From an uncultured bacterium (GTDB lineage: Bacteria > Armatimonadota > Zipacnadia > Zipacnadales > Zipacnadaceae), in contig CALFVE010000038.1 in assembly GCA_937928475.1 (NCBI GenBank), positions 1 to 6,215 on the forward strand: 6,215 nt of DNA. Reading direction: 5' to 3'. Shown piece after piece: positions 1 to 5,833 of this stretch (positions are counted from its first letter, which is position 1; the number at the start of each line of letters is the position of its first letter). Below the pieces are notes generated by a model. The model saw only the letters and a program-made list of their open reading frames with translations, had not been told where the DNA came from and ran no database searches. A program made the position numbers and the translations under genes.

Positions 1-276
1 CAGGTGTCGCCCTCCCAGGTGCGCATCTCGGAGGAGAGGGCGCGGCAGATTGCCCTCAAACTGGCGGAGCAGGGCGAACGGGGAAGGCCCAAGCAGTGGC
101 GAGTGGAGGAGGCCTGGCTGGTTCTCAGTTACCGTTATGCGCCTGACAGCGGGCCGGCCTGGTTCGTGGACCTCAGGGCCGGAGAGCCGGATAGCCGGGC
201 CATCGCCAGGAGACTGACCCTCATCATTGACGCGATGAACGGGGAGGAAATCCTCCCTCCCGGAATTCGCCGGTAA
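1..276 (+). CDS. PepSY-like small protein, 5' truncated by window edge
   Basis: The frame is open from base 1 and ends in TAA at 274-276. The first possible start in the window is the GTG at 4, with no ribosome binding site visible before it, so the true start probably lies upstream. The visible ~91 residues begin with a helix-like stretch (ISEERARQIALKLAEQ). A strand-like part follows with AWLVLSYRY and AWFVDL, and it ends in LTLIIDAMNGEEI. An N-terminal helix plus a terminal 'DAxxGE' turn is the layout of PepSY-type domains, which are small, usually extracytoplasmic and often linked to peptidase inhibition. No signal peptide is seen because the N-terminus is missing. The domain call is by resemblance only, and an unrelated hypothetical protein remains possible. 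The next gene starts 49 bp downstream on the same strand. Confidence 0.55.
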   Translation, partial: QVSPSQVRISEERARQIALKLAEQGERGRPKQWRVEEAWLVLSYRYAPDSGPAWFVDLRAGEPDSRAIARRLTLIIDAMNGEEILPPGIRR

Positions 277-296
277 GCCGACCCCCAAAGAGGAAC

Positions 297-317
297 GATT
301 CGCGAGGCAAGCGAATC
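297..317 (+). other. Perfect 7-bp inverted repeat in the 5' leader of the URO-D-like gene
   Basis: GATTCGC (297-303) and GCGAATC (311-317) are exact reverse complements around a 7-base loop, GAGGCAA (304-310). The loop carries GAGG (304-307), the only Shine-Dalgarno-like tetramer within about 20 bases of the ATG at 326, but it is about 18 bases away, further than usual. No T tract follows (CCCCCC instead), so it is not a canonical intrinsic terminator for the upstream gene. A leader hairpin affecting translation, or a short repeated element, are the plausible readings. Function is inference. Confidence 0.5.
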
Positions 318-325
318 CCCCCACC

Positions 326-1408
326 ATGACCGACCGGGAGCGATTCTTGGCCACTATGAACGACCAGCCCCGCGACCGGGCGCCCTTCTGGTACTGGGGG
401 GCCTGGCCGCAGACCCTAGAGCGCTGGGAACGCGAAGGCTGGGACCGGGAGCGCTTCGACCTGAACATGGGCGCGGACCGGCGCCTCGCCTACGGCCACT
501 GGTGGAACCCGAATCCGCCCTTCGAGCACCGGGTGCTGGAGGAAGACGAGGAGACGGTGCTGTTTGTCAACCATGAGGGCATCCTCATGCGGCAGCGCAA
601 GGACCAGCCCATGAGTTCGATGCCCCAGTTCGTGCGCTTCCCGGTGGAGACGCGGGAGGACTTCCGCCGCTTCTGGGCGGAGCGGATGCAGCCTAACCTG
701 GAGGCGCGGATCGGGGAGGGCTGGCAGGAGAGGCTGCGGGCGGAGCGCGAGCAGCCCGTGCCCTTCATCGTGATCTCCGACCGCTGGGGCGGGTTCTTTG
801 GCCCCTTACGGAACCTGGTGGGCGTCGAGCGCCTGTGCACGCTCTTCTATGACGACCCGGCCTTCGTCGAGGAGATGATGGAGGCCAACGCCGACCTGAC
901 CATCGCCATCATGGACCAGGTGCTGGACGTCGTTGACATTGACGCCTTCGCCTTCTGGGAGGACATGGCGTACAAGACCGGGCCGCTGCTGTCGCCGGAG
1001 ATGGCGCGCCGGTACATGCTGCCGCGCTATCGGCGGGTGGTGGAGTTCCTGCGCGGGCGAGGAGTTCAGATCATCGGCCTGGATAGCGACGGCCAGGTTG
1101 ACCCGCTGATTCCGGTCTGGCTCGACGCGGGCCTGAACATGCTCTACCCCTTCGAGGCGCAGGCGGGGATGGACGTGCTGGCGGTCCGGCGCAAGTACGG
1201 GGAGGACCTGCTGATCTGGGGCGGCGTGGACAAGCGAGCACTAGCCCAGGGGCGGGCCGCTATTGACGCCGAACTGGAGCGCCTGCGCCCGCTGATTGAG
1301 GAGGGAGGGTACATCCCGCACACCGACCACAGCCTTCCTCCGGACGTGTCGTTCGCGGACTTCTGCTACTACATGGAGCAAATGAGAAAAGTGGTGAGTG
1401 GGGAGTAG
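326..1408 (+). CDS. Uroporphyrinogen decarboxylase (URO-D) superfamily protein, not HemE
   Basis: This 360-residue cytoplasmic protein has the layout of the URO-D superfamily, a TIM-barrel fold shared by HemE and by corrinoid-dependent methyltransferases such as MtaA and CmuA. The family-style N-terminus is MTDRERFLATMNDQPRDRAPFW (1-22). Further landmarks are WEDMAYKTGPLLSP (211-224), a strand with DSDG (253-256), the WGGVDKRAL segment (298-306) and a C-terminal GGYIPHTDHSLPPDVS (327-342). True HemE has a substrate-loop RQAGRY near the N-terminus, and this protein has FWYWGAWP instead, so haem synthesis is unlikely. The MtaA-type zinc motif HxC is also not visible where GLDSDG stands. Relatives of this type are abundant in environmental phyla and mostly uncharacterised; a methyltransferase role is possible but unproven. 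The ATG at 326 is chosen because RERFLATM is the usual beginning in this family, although its ribosome binding site is weak. The final VVSGE and the stop codon come from a tandem repeat. Confidence 0.85.
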   Translation: MTDRERFLATMNDQPRDRAPFWYWGAWPQTLERWEREGWDRERFDLNMGADRRLAYGHWWNPNPPFEHRVLEEDEETVLFVNHEGILMRQRKDQPMSSMPQFVRFPVETREDFRRFWAERMQPNLEARIGEGWQERLRAEREQPVPFIVISDRWGGFFGPLRNLVGVERLCTLFYDDPAFVEEMMEANADLTIAIMDQVLDVVDIDAFAFWEDMAYKTGPLLSPEMARRYMLPRYRRVVEFLRGRGVQIIGLDSDGQVDPLIPVWLDAGLNMLYPFEAQAGMDVLAVRRKYGEDLLIWGGVDKRALAQGRAAIDAELERLRPLIEEGGYIPHTDHSLPPDVSFADFCYYMEQMRKVVSGE

Positions 1409-1446
1409 GGAGCAGAGAGTGGAACGTGGAACGCGGAACGCGAAGC
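1391..1446. repeat. Degenerate 7-bp tandem repeat array (8 units), overlapping a gene end
   Basis: Reading in sevens from 1391 gives GTGGTGA, GTGGGGA, GTAGGGA, GCAGAGA, GTGGAAC, GTGGAAC, GCGGAAC and GCGAAGC. Every unit begins with G and has a purine at the third position, and the purine-rich 7-base rhythm fades out over the next two or three units. There is no C from 1380 to 1412. It resembles the short tandemly repeated repetitive (STRR) heptamers described in cyanobacteria. The first 18 bases are also the last five codons and the TAG of the URO-D-like gene. Confidence 0.65.
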
Positions 1447-1563
1447 GGGGAAGGCGGGAGCGGGGAAGGGCCGCAGGGAGGACCGGCGGGGAGAGAGATC
1501 GCCCACGGCCTTCGTGAGGCTGTCCGCCGGAGGAGGAAAGCGCGAATCGGGGGAACTCCCTTT

Positions 1564-1570
1564 GAGGTGA
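1564..1570 (+). promoter_or_regulatory. Ribosome binding site fixing the beta-propeller start
   Basis: GAGGTGA lies five bases before the ATG at 1576. It is a near-ideal Shine-Dalgarno match, and it argues for this ATG over a GTG 150 bases upstream (1426) that lies in the repeat array. Confidence 0.7.
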
Positions 1571-1575
1571 GGCAG

Positions 1576-2952
1576 ATGTCGGCAGTCCTGTTGACCGGGC
1601 GGCAACGACTTCAGCACCAGGCCGCGCAGGTAGAGCGCCGCCACGGTGGCCTTGCTCGGCCGGCGCTCGTCGCTCTCGCCGGGCTGATGGTGGCCGCCAC
1701 CTGGCTGAGCGGTCCGGCCGCACGCGCGGCGGACTGGCCCGGCTGGCGCGGGCCGGCCCACAACAGCACCACCCCGGAGAGCTCCGGCTGGGAAGAGGGC
1801 GCGTGGCCCCTGGGGCAGCCGGCCTGGACGCGCCAGGTCGGCGTGGGGGCGACCTCCCCCATCGTAGCGGAGGGCCGAGTGTATGTGCTGGGGTGGGACG
1901 CGGGCGCCGACACCGTGCGCTGCCTGGACGCGGCCACCGGAGAGGAACTGTGGCGGCAGCAGTACCCTTGCCCGGAATACGGCCGCTTCCACCACGGAGA
2001 CGAGGGGATGTATCACGGTCCTTCTTCCACCCCTTCTTTCGACGGGGAGACCGGATTGCTGTATACCCTCAGCCTCGACGGGGACCTGCGCTGCTGGAAC
2101 GCCCGGGCCGGCGGGGAGGCCGTGTGGGCGCTCAATCTCTACGACGCCTTCGGAGTCGGGCAGCGTCCGCCCGTGGGCGGGGGCCTGCGGGATTACGGAT
2201 ACACCACTGCTCCGCTGGTCTGGCGTGACTGGGTGATTGTGGAAGTAGGAAGCACCGAGGGCAACCTGATGGCCTTCGACAAGCGCACCGGAGAGCGCCG
2301 CTGGGCTTCGCAGTGTACCGATCCCGCCGGGCATAGCGGGGGCCCCATACCCCTGCGCGTGCAGGGGATTGACTGCGTGGCCGTGTTCACCCTGCGGCAA
2401 CTGTTGGTGGTGCGCCTCGACGCGGGGCACGAGGGGGAGACTCTGGCCACTTACCCCTGGCAGACTGACTACGGCATCAACGTACCCTCTCCCACGGTGG
2501 TGGACGACTGCGTGGTCCTCACCAGCGGTTACAATCGTAGCCGCCTGGCCCGCATCCGGGTGGCACCCGACGAGGCCACGCTGGTTTGGGAGAAGCGCGT
2601 CTTCTCGGTGGTGGGTAGCCCGGTCTATGCCGACGGCCGCCTCTACCTGGCCTACGGGCAACTGCGCTGTCTGGACTATGAGAGCGGCGAGCAACTGTGG
2701 GCGGGAGGCACTTTCGGAGATGACGCCTCCTGCCTGGTGACCGGCGACGGGCGGGTGTTGGTCTGGGGCAAGCGACGACTGGCGCTGGTAGAATCAGCGC
2801 AGCACTCGCCGGACGCTTATCGGGAACTGGCCGCCACCGGCCAGTTGGGAGCCGCCTACGGTTGGCCCCATCCGGCGCTGGCGGACGGCAGACTTTATGT
2901 GAAGGACCTGGCGGGGAACCTTTTTTGCTTTGTGCTCAAACCGCCGCCCTAG
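1576..2952 (+). CDS. Exported PQQ-like beta-propeller repeat protein
   Basis: This 458-residue protein has a signal peptide. A basic n-region up to about residue 28 (ERRHGG) is followed by a hydrophobic core PALVALAGLMVAATWL (29-44) and a type I peptidase site ARA|AD at 51/52. There is no lipobox cysteine and no twin-arginine consensus, so Sec export to the periplasm or outside is likely. The mature protein opens with DWPGWRGPAHN (53-63), a signature beginning of PQQ-like/BamB-like propellers common in Planctomycetota and related phyla. About seven or eight blade repeats follow, of the form 'SPxxxxGRVYVxxxDGxxxCLDxxTGExxW'; examples are 93-126, 151-184, 210-243, 304-338, 347-375 and 429-452. 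Such propellers bind partners or act as quinoprotein-like scaffolds, and no PQQ-dehydrogenase active-site motif is evident. The specific role is unknown. The ATG at 1576 has a good ribosome binding site. It lies 167 bp after the URO-D-like gene. Confidence 0.85.
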   Translation: MSAVLLTGRQRLQHQAAQVERRHGGLARPALVALAGLMVAATWLSGPAARAADWPGWRGPAHNSTTPESSGWEEGAWPLGQPAWTRQVGVGATSPIVAEGRVYVLGWDAGADTVRCLDAATGEELWRQQYPCPEYGRFHHGDEGMYHGPSSTPSFDGETGLLYTLSLDGDLRCWNARAGGEAVWALNLYDAFGVGQRPPVGGGLRDYGYTTAPLVWRDWVIVEVGSTEGNLMAFDKRTGERRWASQCTDPAGHSGGPIPLRVQGIDCVAVFTLRQLLVVRLDAGHEGETLATYPWQTDYGINVPSPTVVDDCVVLTSGYNRSRLARIRVAPDEATLVWEKRVFSVVGSPVYADGRLYLAYGQLRCLDYESGEQLWAGGTFGDDASCLVTGDGRVLVWGKRRLALVESAQHSPDAYRELAATGQLGAAYGWPHPALADGRLYVKDLAGNLFCFVLKPPP

Positions 2953-3024
2953 GCGCGGAGTCACCAGACAGGCAATGCGTTCAGAGCCGAGCGGGCAAGA
3001 GACCTTTTGCAGGCAGGGCCGCCG

Positions 3025-3033
3025 AAGGGGGGA
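3025..3033 (+). promoter_or_regulatory. Weak G-rich ribosome binding site for the GNAT gene
   Basis: AAGGGGGGA ends six bases before the GTG at 3040. It is a partial Shine-Dalgarno match and supports this GTG rather than the in-frame TTG at 3007, which has no purine-rich site at the right distance. Confidence 0.4.
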
Positions 3034-3039
3034 CTGGCC

Positions 3040-3462
3040 GTGTCGGAGATAACCTACCGCAACGCCACGGTCGCGGACATCCCGGGGATGCTAGCGCTGT
3101 GGCGGCACTTCTGGCAGCCGCATCATTACGAGGTCAACCTGCGCAAGAAGATTGAGACGGACCCGGACCTGGCCTACGTAGCCGAGTGTGAGGGGAAGAT
3201 CATTGGCACCATTATCGGCGGCTTTGATGGCTGGTGGGCCTGGATCTACCGCGTGGCGGTGCACCCTGACTACCAGCGCCGAGGCATCGGCACGCATCTG
3301 GTGGAGGAGATGCACCGGCGGCTGGAGGCGCGCGGGGCCGACGCCATCTGCGCGGTGGTCGCGCCGCAGAACGAGGGGATTCTGGCCTTGCTCGCGCATT
3401 TCGGGTACGGTGAGCGCGGCTATCGCATCTACGCTCGCCACGGCGGGCGGGTGCCGATGTGA
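3040..3462 (+). CDS. GNAT-family N-acetyltransferase, YpeA-like
   Basis: This 140-residue cytoplasmic protein is a typical single-domain GNAT that transfers an acetyl group from acetyl-CoA to an amine. The N-terminal ITYRNATVADIPGMLALWRHFW (4-25) is the usual first strand and helix. EGKIIGTIIGGFDG (51-64) is the central beta-hairpin. The acetyl-CoA pyrophosphate loop is VAVHPDYQRRGIGTHLV (72-88), with the Q/RxxGxG core at 79-84. NEGILALLAHFGY (111-123) matches the helix-plus-'GY/F' end. The order and spacing (ALWR, then VAECEGKIIGTIIGGFDG, then VHPDYQRRGIG) are close to E. coli YpeA, whose substrate is not established, so no symbol is given. The GTG at 3040 is favoured because protein similarity starts there. 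It sits 87 bp after the beta-propeller gene and 133 bp before the next gene. Confidence 0.88.
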   Translation: MSEITYRNATVADIPGMLALWRHFWQPHHYEVNLRKKIETDPDLAYVAECEGKIIGTIIGGFDGWWAWIYRVAVHPDYQRRGIGTHLVEEMHRRLEARGADAICAVVAPQNEGILALLAHFGYGERGYRIYARHGGRVPM

Positions 3463-3504
3463 GGGCCAGTCCTGGTGGGGTGAGCGCAGTCGCTTCAGAG
3501 GTCC

Positions 3505-3532
3505 CGGTGGGCGAGTGCACAGCGCGCCACCG
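3505..3532 (+). other. GC-rich hairpin downstream of the GNAT gene
   Basis: CGGTGGGCG (3505-3513) can pair with CGC-G-CCACCG (3523-3532), giving nine base pairs with one bulged G at 3526. The loop AGTGCACAG itself contains the palindrome GTGCAC. It begins 42 bases after the GNAT stop and has no T tract after it, so it is not a standard intrinsic terminator. It could end or stabilise the upstream transcript, or structure the leader of the next gene. Confidence 0.45.
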
Positions 3533-3536
3533 CTAA

Positions 3537-3578
3537 CCAACTACCACCCACCAACTACCACCCACCAACTACTACCCA
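3537..3578. repeat. Three-copy 14-bp tandem repeat (2 x 7 bp), G-free on + strand
   Basis: CCAACTACCACCCA occurs at 3537-3550 and 3551-3564, and with one change (CCAACTACTACCCA) at 3565-3578. Each copy is two heptads (CCAACTA + CCACCCA), and a further partial heptad CCACCGA follows. The + strand has no G from 3533 to 3583, which is striking in this GC-rich context. The array ends just before the ribosome binding site of the next gene. It is heptad-phased like the array at 1391-1446, but with the G-rich face on the other strand. Confidence 0.75.
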
Positions 3579-3583
3579 CCACC

Positions 3584-3589
3584 GAGGAG
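3584..3589 (+). promoter_or_regulatory. Ribosome binding site fixing the ADP-ribosylglycohydrolase start
   Basis: GAGGAG is separated by six bases from the ATG at 3596. It selects this start over the 136-codon in-frame open extension upstream, which merely overlaps the GNAT gene in another frame. Confidence 0.7.
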
Positions 3590-3595
3590 CCACCT

Positions 3596-5635
3596 ATGAC
3601 GCTACCTCTTTACCAACGCATCCAGGGCACGCTGCTCGGCGCGGCGATCGGCGCGGAGCTGGGCTGGGCCGCCTCGGCGCGACCTCAACCCGCGGCGAGG
3701 GGCCTGGCCGACCTGCTGGCGTGGGACCTCTCGCCGGCTGATTCGCCGCTTACTCCCCACCGCACCCATGCGCACAAACTCACCCCGTTTGTGGAGCTCG
3801 GCGTGCGCGCCTACCTTACTGCCGGGGGTCGGGCGGCGCCCGAGGATTTCGGCGCCCTGCTGCGCGACGATCCGGCTATCGCTCAGCCGGTCTTCTCCTG
3901 GGACGGGATTCACTCCACCCAGGAGGTGCTCAAGGAGGGCATGCACCCGCGCTTGAGCGGCCTGGGCGCTACCCCCAGCGGCCTGATCTGCGCGGCCATG
4001 CCCGCCGTGGGGCTCTTCCACGCCGGCGATCCTGAATATGCCTATCTCGACGGCGTCGAACTGGCCTCGGTGGCCCAGGGGCGGATGGGCGCGGACTGGG
4101 CCGGCCTGGGCGCGGCGATGATCGCCGGCTGCTGCACGGGCGAGGCCGCCGCCGCGGTGGACGCGGTGCTCAAGATTGCGCACCAGCACTGTCCCGAAAT
4201 CTTCTATCAGATCAATCCCTACGTACGGCATACCCGTTGGGCCACCGGGGCCGGCGAGGGAGAGTTCGTGGCTTGGTGGCTAGCGGAGGCGCGGCCACCT
4301 TACAACAAAGAGGGCGCGTGGCTGGAATGGAACCCGCCGCTGTTTGTCCTGCCCCTGCTGGAGCGCTACGGCGAGGATGCGCGCCGGCTGATCCCCCTGG
4401 CGCTGGCTGCGCGCGGCTCGGGCTACGGAGTGCGGGGCATTCTCGCCGGGGCCGCGGCAGGCGCTCTGGGCGGCCCCGAGGTCTTCCCGGAAAAGTGGCG
4501 CGCCCGGGGAGAAGCAGCCGCTGCTCCCTGGCAACCTCTAGCGGAAGTGGTAACTCAGCGTCTAACTCAAGAGCGCGCAATCATCCAGATGACCGAGCGG
4601 CTGGCCGCGGAGCGGGTTGGGGAACACTCCCGGCTCTTCTCCAAGGTCTACGGCTGTATGCTCGCCGGGGCCATCGGCAACGCGATGGGCTCGCCCGTCG
4701 AGGGCCGCTTCTGGTGGGAGGTGGATGAGCAGTACCCGGAGGGCGTCACCACTGTCCTCAACCCCGAGCGCCTGGAGGGCGAGGACGACAACCAGATGGC
4801 GATGCTGCTGGTGGAGACCTACCTGGCGCGCGAGGGCCAGCCGGTGATGGCCCGGCACTTCGGCAAGACCTGGCAGGACCGCCTCAATCGCGACCACTTC
4901 TTCCCGCATTGCATGGGTCACGCCTACGACCTGATCCGCGCGGGCTGGGACCCGCGCATCACCGGCCACTGGATTCAGGTAACCGGCTCCACCGTGATGT
5001 GCATGGAGCCGGTGGGCGTCTACCACCTGGGCGATCCCCAGTGGGCGCAGATTGACGCCACGGCCATCTCTTACATGTACCAGCGCGGCCTGGACGTAAC
5101 CACGGCGGCCATCCTGGCGGCAGCCACCGCCGAGGCGATGACCCCGGAGGCGACGGTGGACAGCGTCTGCGCCGCCGCGCTGGCCGCGGCGCCGGATACG
5201 GCCTTTCGGACCTTCGATGAGCGACGCTTCGCCGGTCCGCGGCAGTACCTGCAAGCCTGCCTGGAGGTGGCGGAGAAGTACACGGACGTGCTGGCCGCGC
5301 GCCGGGAACTGTGCGAGAAGTGCCTGCTCTACAGCCCGATTGACCCACTGGAGCTGCTGGGCCTGGCGCTGGCCATGTTCAAGATCGCGCAGGGAGACGT
5401 GCGACAGGCGGCGATCGGGGGGACCAACATTGGGCGGGATGCCGACACTATCGCCGGCCGGGCCGCGATGCTGGCCGGAACGCTGCGGGGCGCGGAGACG
5501 GTGCCGGCGGATTGGGTGGGATTGTTCAAGCCGGAGGTGCTGCAGCGAATTCGGGACCGCGCAGAGCGCGGGGCCGCTCTCCTGGCCGGGGAGCGGCTGG
5601 CGAGGCTCAAACGGCGGCAGGGACTCCTGGGCTGA
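3596..5635 (+). CDS. ADP-ribosylglycohydrolase family protein with duplicated domain
   Basis: This 679-residue protein has no signal peptide and is likely cytoplasmic. The family (DraG/ARH type, all-alpha) removes ADP-ribose from proteins or small molecules using two metal ions. The C-terminal half (about 345-679) has the family marks: GCMLAGAIGNAMGSPVEG (353-370), an acidic EDDN (396-399) where canonical members have TDDT, and GRDADTIAGRAAMLAGTL (613-630), the normal 'DxDT' metal/ADP-ribose motif. The N-terminal half (1-~320) repeats the layout: GTLLGAAIGAELG (11-23) mirrors the first motif, and GLFHAGDPEYAYLDGVELAS (139-158) mirrors GVYHLGDPQWAQIDATAISY (474-493). It has THAH (57-60) in place of the acidic pair and GSGYGVRG (274-281) in place of DxDT, so it looks catalytically dead. 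Typical single-domain members are about 300 residues, so this is about twice the usual length. The substrate is unknown. The enzyme family is secure; activity of the C-terminal half is inferred. Confidence 0.85.
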   Translation: MTLPLYQRIQGTLLGAAIGAELGWAASARPQPAARGLADLLAWDLSPADSPLTPHRTHAHKLTPFVELGVRAYLTAGGRAAPEDFGALLRDDPAIAQPVFSWDGIHSTQEVLKEGMHPRLSGLGATPSGLICAAMPAVGLFHAGDPEYAYLDGVELASVAQGRMGADWAGLGAAMIAGCCTGEAAAAVDAVLKIAHQHCPEIFYQINPYVRHTRWATGAGEGEFVAWWLAEARPPYNKEGAWLEWNPPLFVLPLLERYGEDARRLIPLALAARGSGYGVRGILAGAAAGALGGPEVFPEKWRARGEAAAAPWQPLAEVVTQRLTQERAIIQMTERLAAERVGEHSRLFSKVYGCMLAGAIGNAMGSPVEGRFWWEVDEQYPEGVTTVLNPERLEGEDDNQMAMLLVETYLAREGQPVMARHFGKTWQDRLNRDHFFPHCMGHAYDLIRAGWDPRITGHWIQVTGSTVMCMEPVGVYHLGDPQWAQIDATAISYMYQRGLDVTTAAILAAATAEAMTPEATVDSVCAAALAAAPDTAFRTFDERRFAGPRQYLQACLEVAEKYTDVLAARRELCEKCLLYSPIDPLELLGLALAMFKIAQGDVRQAAIGGTNIGRDADTIAGRAAMLAGTLRGAETVPADWVGLFKPEVLQRIRDRAERGAALLAGERLARLKRRQGLLG

Positions 5636-5694
5636 CGTGCGGCCGGATCAACGGCGGCCTGAACCCCCCGCGCCTGGCAGGTACTTGCGAGTCC

Positions 5695-5709
5695 CCGCGG
5701 AGGGCGCGG
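5695..5709. other. Short inverted repeat, first of four in the convergent gap
   Basis: CCGCG (5695-5699) and CGCGG (5705-5709) enclose GAGGG. A 5-bp GC stem is expected fairly often by chance in such DNA. It is noted because three further inverted repeats follow. Confidence 0.25.
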
Positions 5710-5712
5710 CTC

Positions 5713-5735
5713 AAGGCTGGGCGTGCCCTGGCCTT
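5713..5735. terminator. Possible hairpin terminator without T tract, between convergent genes
   Basis: AAGGCTGGG (5713-5721) pairs with CCTGGCCTT (5727-5735) around the loop CGTGC: nine pairs, two of them G-U on the + strand transcript. It lies about 80 bases after the ADP-ribosylglycohydrolase stop and about 100 bases beyond the stop of the - strand gene, so it could serve either transcript. No T-run follows on either strand, so termination is only a possibility. Confidence 0.35.
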
Positions 5736-5760
5736 CAGCCGGCCCCTGCGTAGGGAGGAA

Positions 5761-5784
5761 GCCGGCGAGGCGGCTCGCCCCGGC
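5761..5784. other. GC-rich hairpin in the convergent gap
   Basis: GGCGAG (5764-5769) pairs perfectly with CTCGCC (5774-5779) around a GCGG tetraloop. GCC (5761-5763) can continue the stem with GGC (5782-5784) across a two-base CC bulge, giving nine pairs in all. There is no adjacent T tract. Confidence 0.4.
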
Positions 5785-5804
5785 GCCACGTCCTGCCGGA
5801 AGCC

Positions 5805-5817
5805 CTCGCCAAGCGAG
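5805..5817. other. Short hairpin just past the end of the - strand gene
   Basis: CTCGC (5805-5809) and GCGAG (5813-5817) enclose a CAA loop, 17 bases downstream of the - strand stop codon. It is compact but only five pairs long. No T tract follows on the - strand. Confidence 0.3.
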
Positions 5818-5833
5818 CCTGACCCGGCGCCCC

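Noticed and set aside
326..1408. Naming the gene hemE
   Set aside because: The HemE substrate-loop motif is missing and the N-terminal and C-terminal signatures fit the uncharacterised URO-D-like group.
1426..1575. In-frame 50-codon N-terminal extension of the beta-propeller protein from a GTG
   Set aside because: It begins inside the tandem repeat, encodes low-complexity Gly/Arg-rich sequence, and would bury the signal peptide. The ATG at 1576 has a strong ribosome site.
1369..2694. Long - strand open frame (441 codons) opposite the beta-propeller gene
   Set aside because: The + strand frame has a signal peptide, propeller repeats and a ribosome site. The antisense product has no recognisable domain and is a GC-driven shadow.
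3007..3039. TTG start adding 11 residues to the GNAT protein
   Set aside because: There is no ribosome site, and the added residues are outside the family's usual beginning.
3537..3578. CRISPR-like array
   Set aside because: The 14-bp units are directly adjacent with no spacers, which is a simple tandem repeat.
3188..3595. In-frame 136-codon extension of the ADP-ribosylglycohydrolase
   Set aside because: It overlaps the GNAT gene in another frame and translates the tandem repeat into Pro/Thr-rich text. The family N-terminus begins at the ATG at 3596.
4562..5254. - strand open frame of 230 codons opposite the ADP-ribosylglycohydrolase
   Set aside because: It has no domain-like features and lies fully inside a gene with clear family motifs. 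The - strand frames at 3602-4231 and 4212-4580 are rejected for the same reason.
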